DNA of 64,000 bases, from NCBI RefSeq assembly GCF_003024195.1, contig NZ_KZ679040.1, positions 711,164 to 775,163 of the forward strand, in the 5' to 3' direction. Within the stretch, counting starts at the first letter, position 1. Every line of letters starts with the position of its first letter. This document shows, one piece after another, positions 63,041 to 64,000 of the stretch. The notes beneath the pieces were generated by a model that made no database searches, had not been told where the DNA came from, and was given only the letters and a program-made list of their open reading frames with translations. The DNA comes from Streptomyces dioscori. Its GTDB lineage: Bacteria > Actinomycetota > Actinomycetes > Streptomycetales > Streptomycetaceae. A program made the translations under genes and the position numbers.

Positions 63041-64000
63041 CAGGAGCCTCCATCGTTGGTGAGCAGGTGGAGCAGCGGGGCGCCGTCCGCGGGGAGCGGT
63101 TCGGCTCCCTCCCAGGCGCGGGCGAGCGCGCCGACGGTGCCGAGCTCGCCGACGAGCACCCCGCCGACCAGGCGGTCGTCGCGGACGACGACCTTGCGGT
63201 AGGTGCCGCGGGTGGCGTCGGTGAGCTGGATGACGTCGTCCCCGGGGAGCGCGGTGTGCTCCCCGAAGGCGGCGAGGTCGAGAGGGCCGCCGCCGGCGGG
63301 GAAGGTGCCGGTGGCGAGGGTCAGCCGGGTGAGGGCGCGGGTGCCGCTGTAACCGGTCGCGCCCGCCGCGGACCCGGTCCCGGCCGGTGACGCGTGCCCT
63401 GCCCCGGCCAGCAACTCGGCCAGCACGTCGGCCTGTTCGAGGGCGGGCGCGGCCAGCCCGTACACCTGGCCGTCGTGCTGCGCGCAGTCGCCGATCGCCC
63501 GGATGTGCGGGTCGGAGGTGCGCAGCTCGTCGTCGACGATGACGCCCTTGTGGACGGCGAGCCCCGCGTCCTGGGCGAGGCCGGCGCGTGGACGTACTCC
63601 GCAGGCCAGCACCACCAGGTCGGCGCCGAGGGTGTATCCGTCGGCCATCTCGACCGAGCGGACCGCGCCCTCGACGCAGCGCACACCGCGTACCCGGCTT
63701 TCGGTGTGCACCTCGACGCCGAGGTCCTTGAGGTGTCGGAGCACCAGCTCGGACGCCGACGGGTCGAGTTGACGCTCCATCAGGCGTTCGCCCTGCTGGG
63801 CCAGGACGACCTGCGCGCCGCGTTCGGCGAGCGCGCGGGCGGCCGAGACGCCGAGCAGGCCGCCGCCGATGACGACGGCCCGGGTGCCTTGCCGTACGGC
63901 GTCGGACAGGCCCAGGCAGTCGTCCATCGTGCGGAACGCGTGGACGCCTTCGGGCAGTTCGTGCCGGCCGGGGGTGAACAGGCCGCGCAGCGGCGGCAGT
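63040..64000 (-). CDS. NirB-like FAD-dependent NAD(P)H oxidoreductase, N-terminus cut by window
   Basis: About 320 codons lie in the window and the frame is open to base 64000, so the true start is outside. The visible part begins in the first FAD domain (FTPGRHELPEGVHAFRTMDD), then NAD motif GGGLLGVSAARALAERG, the GVRPRAGL segment and RAIGDCAQHDGQVYG, the FAD-binding end. The C-terminus (VVVRDDRLVGGVLVGE) matches the first half of NirB. It overlaps nirB by 1 nt. It may supply electrons to nitrite reductase or be a nitrate-assimilation reductase. Confidence 0.88.
   Translation of the reverse strand, partial: LPPLRGLFTPGRHELPEGVHAFRTMDDCLGLSDAVRQGTRAVVIGGGLLGVSAARALAERGAQVVLAQQGERLMERQLDPSASELVLRHLKDLGVEVHTESRVRGVRCVEGAVRSVEMADGYTLGADLVVLACGVRPRAGLAQDAGLAVHKGVIVDDELRTSDPHIRAIGDCAQHDGQVYGLAAPALEQADVLAELLAGAGHASPAGTGSAAGATGYSGTRALTRLTLATGTFPAGGGPLDLAAFGEHTALPGDDVIQLTDATRGTYRKVVVRDDRLVGGVLVGELGTVGALARAWEGAEPLPADGAPLLHLLTNDGGS

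Noticed and set aside
60365-63202. Long plus-strand frame (945 codons) opposite nirB
   Set aside because: Shadow of nirB; composition is Arg/Gly/Ala-rich with no recognisable domain.

Overview
The window is a piece of a very GC-rich actinobacterial chromosome, almost certainly Streptomyces. The signs are codon third positions that are nearly all G or C, frequent GTG starts, ATGA/GTGA-overlapping operons, and a conserved core block recO-uppS-zur-znuBCA-glyQS. There is no tRNA, rRNA, insertion sequence, prophage or CRISPR array. Intergenic gaps, mostly downstream of genes, carry many copies of one GC-rich palindromic repeat (core GGGGCGCGGGGAACTGCGC).

Region by region. (1) 1-8750: the 3' end of a sialidase gene, then a minus-strand operon for a DapA/NanA-type aldolase and an Opp/Dpp-type importer (SBP, permease, fused permease-ATPase, second ATPase). 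A divergent GntR/FadR-type regulator is coupled to a small Cys-phosphatase. This looks like a sialoside capture and breakdown locus. (2) 8750-11850: unknown small genes, a DUF2637 membrane protein, and a whiJ-type set: XRE regulator, a DUF397 protein with three tandem motif copies, and two divergent small proteins. (3) 11897-18713: recO, uppS, zur, znuB, znuC, znuA (two Zur-box-like sites at its start) and glyQS. (4) 19029-26627: aldo/keto reductase plus TetR with a perfect palindrome upstream, two DHA2-type MFS exporters, an XRE/MmyB-type regulator and dusB.

(5) 27346-42209: a catabolic locus in three transcription units. It has a 3Fe-4S ferredoxin, ferredoxin reductase and P450; a class III extradiol dioxygenase (HpaD-like), an FAH-family hydrolase (HpaG-like), two aldehyde dehydrogenases and an acetoacetate-decarboxylase-like protein. 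It also has a glutamine-synthetase-like ligase, two gamma-glutamyl amide hydrolases, an APC permease, an isochorismatase-like hydrolase and a MarR regulator. A shared palindrome GTTTG-N4-CAAAC sits in all three promoter regions; in two it lies directly after a well-formed -35/-10 pair. I infer an amine or aromatic-amine degradation pathway that starts with gamma-glutamylation and ends in ring cleavage.

(6) 42728-48244: the most unusual region. A PLP-dependent decarboxylase and a PaaK/CapK-like adenylate-forming enzyme are followed by four tandem, mutually related small proteins that resemble the AidA/PixA inclusion-body protein family. Their function is unknown.

(7) 48536-56735: two glycoside hydrolases of the glycogen-debranching/GH63-like type, a divergent ROK regulator, and pyruvate phosphate dikinase. 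(8) 57158-64000: a gene of unknown function, a sortase-anchored excalibur-domain protein, a Tat-exported PhoX-like protein, and the assimilatory nitrite reductase genes nirD and nirB, with a related FAD oxidoreductase cut by the window end.
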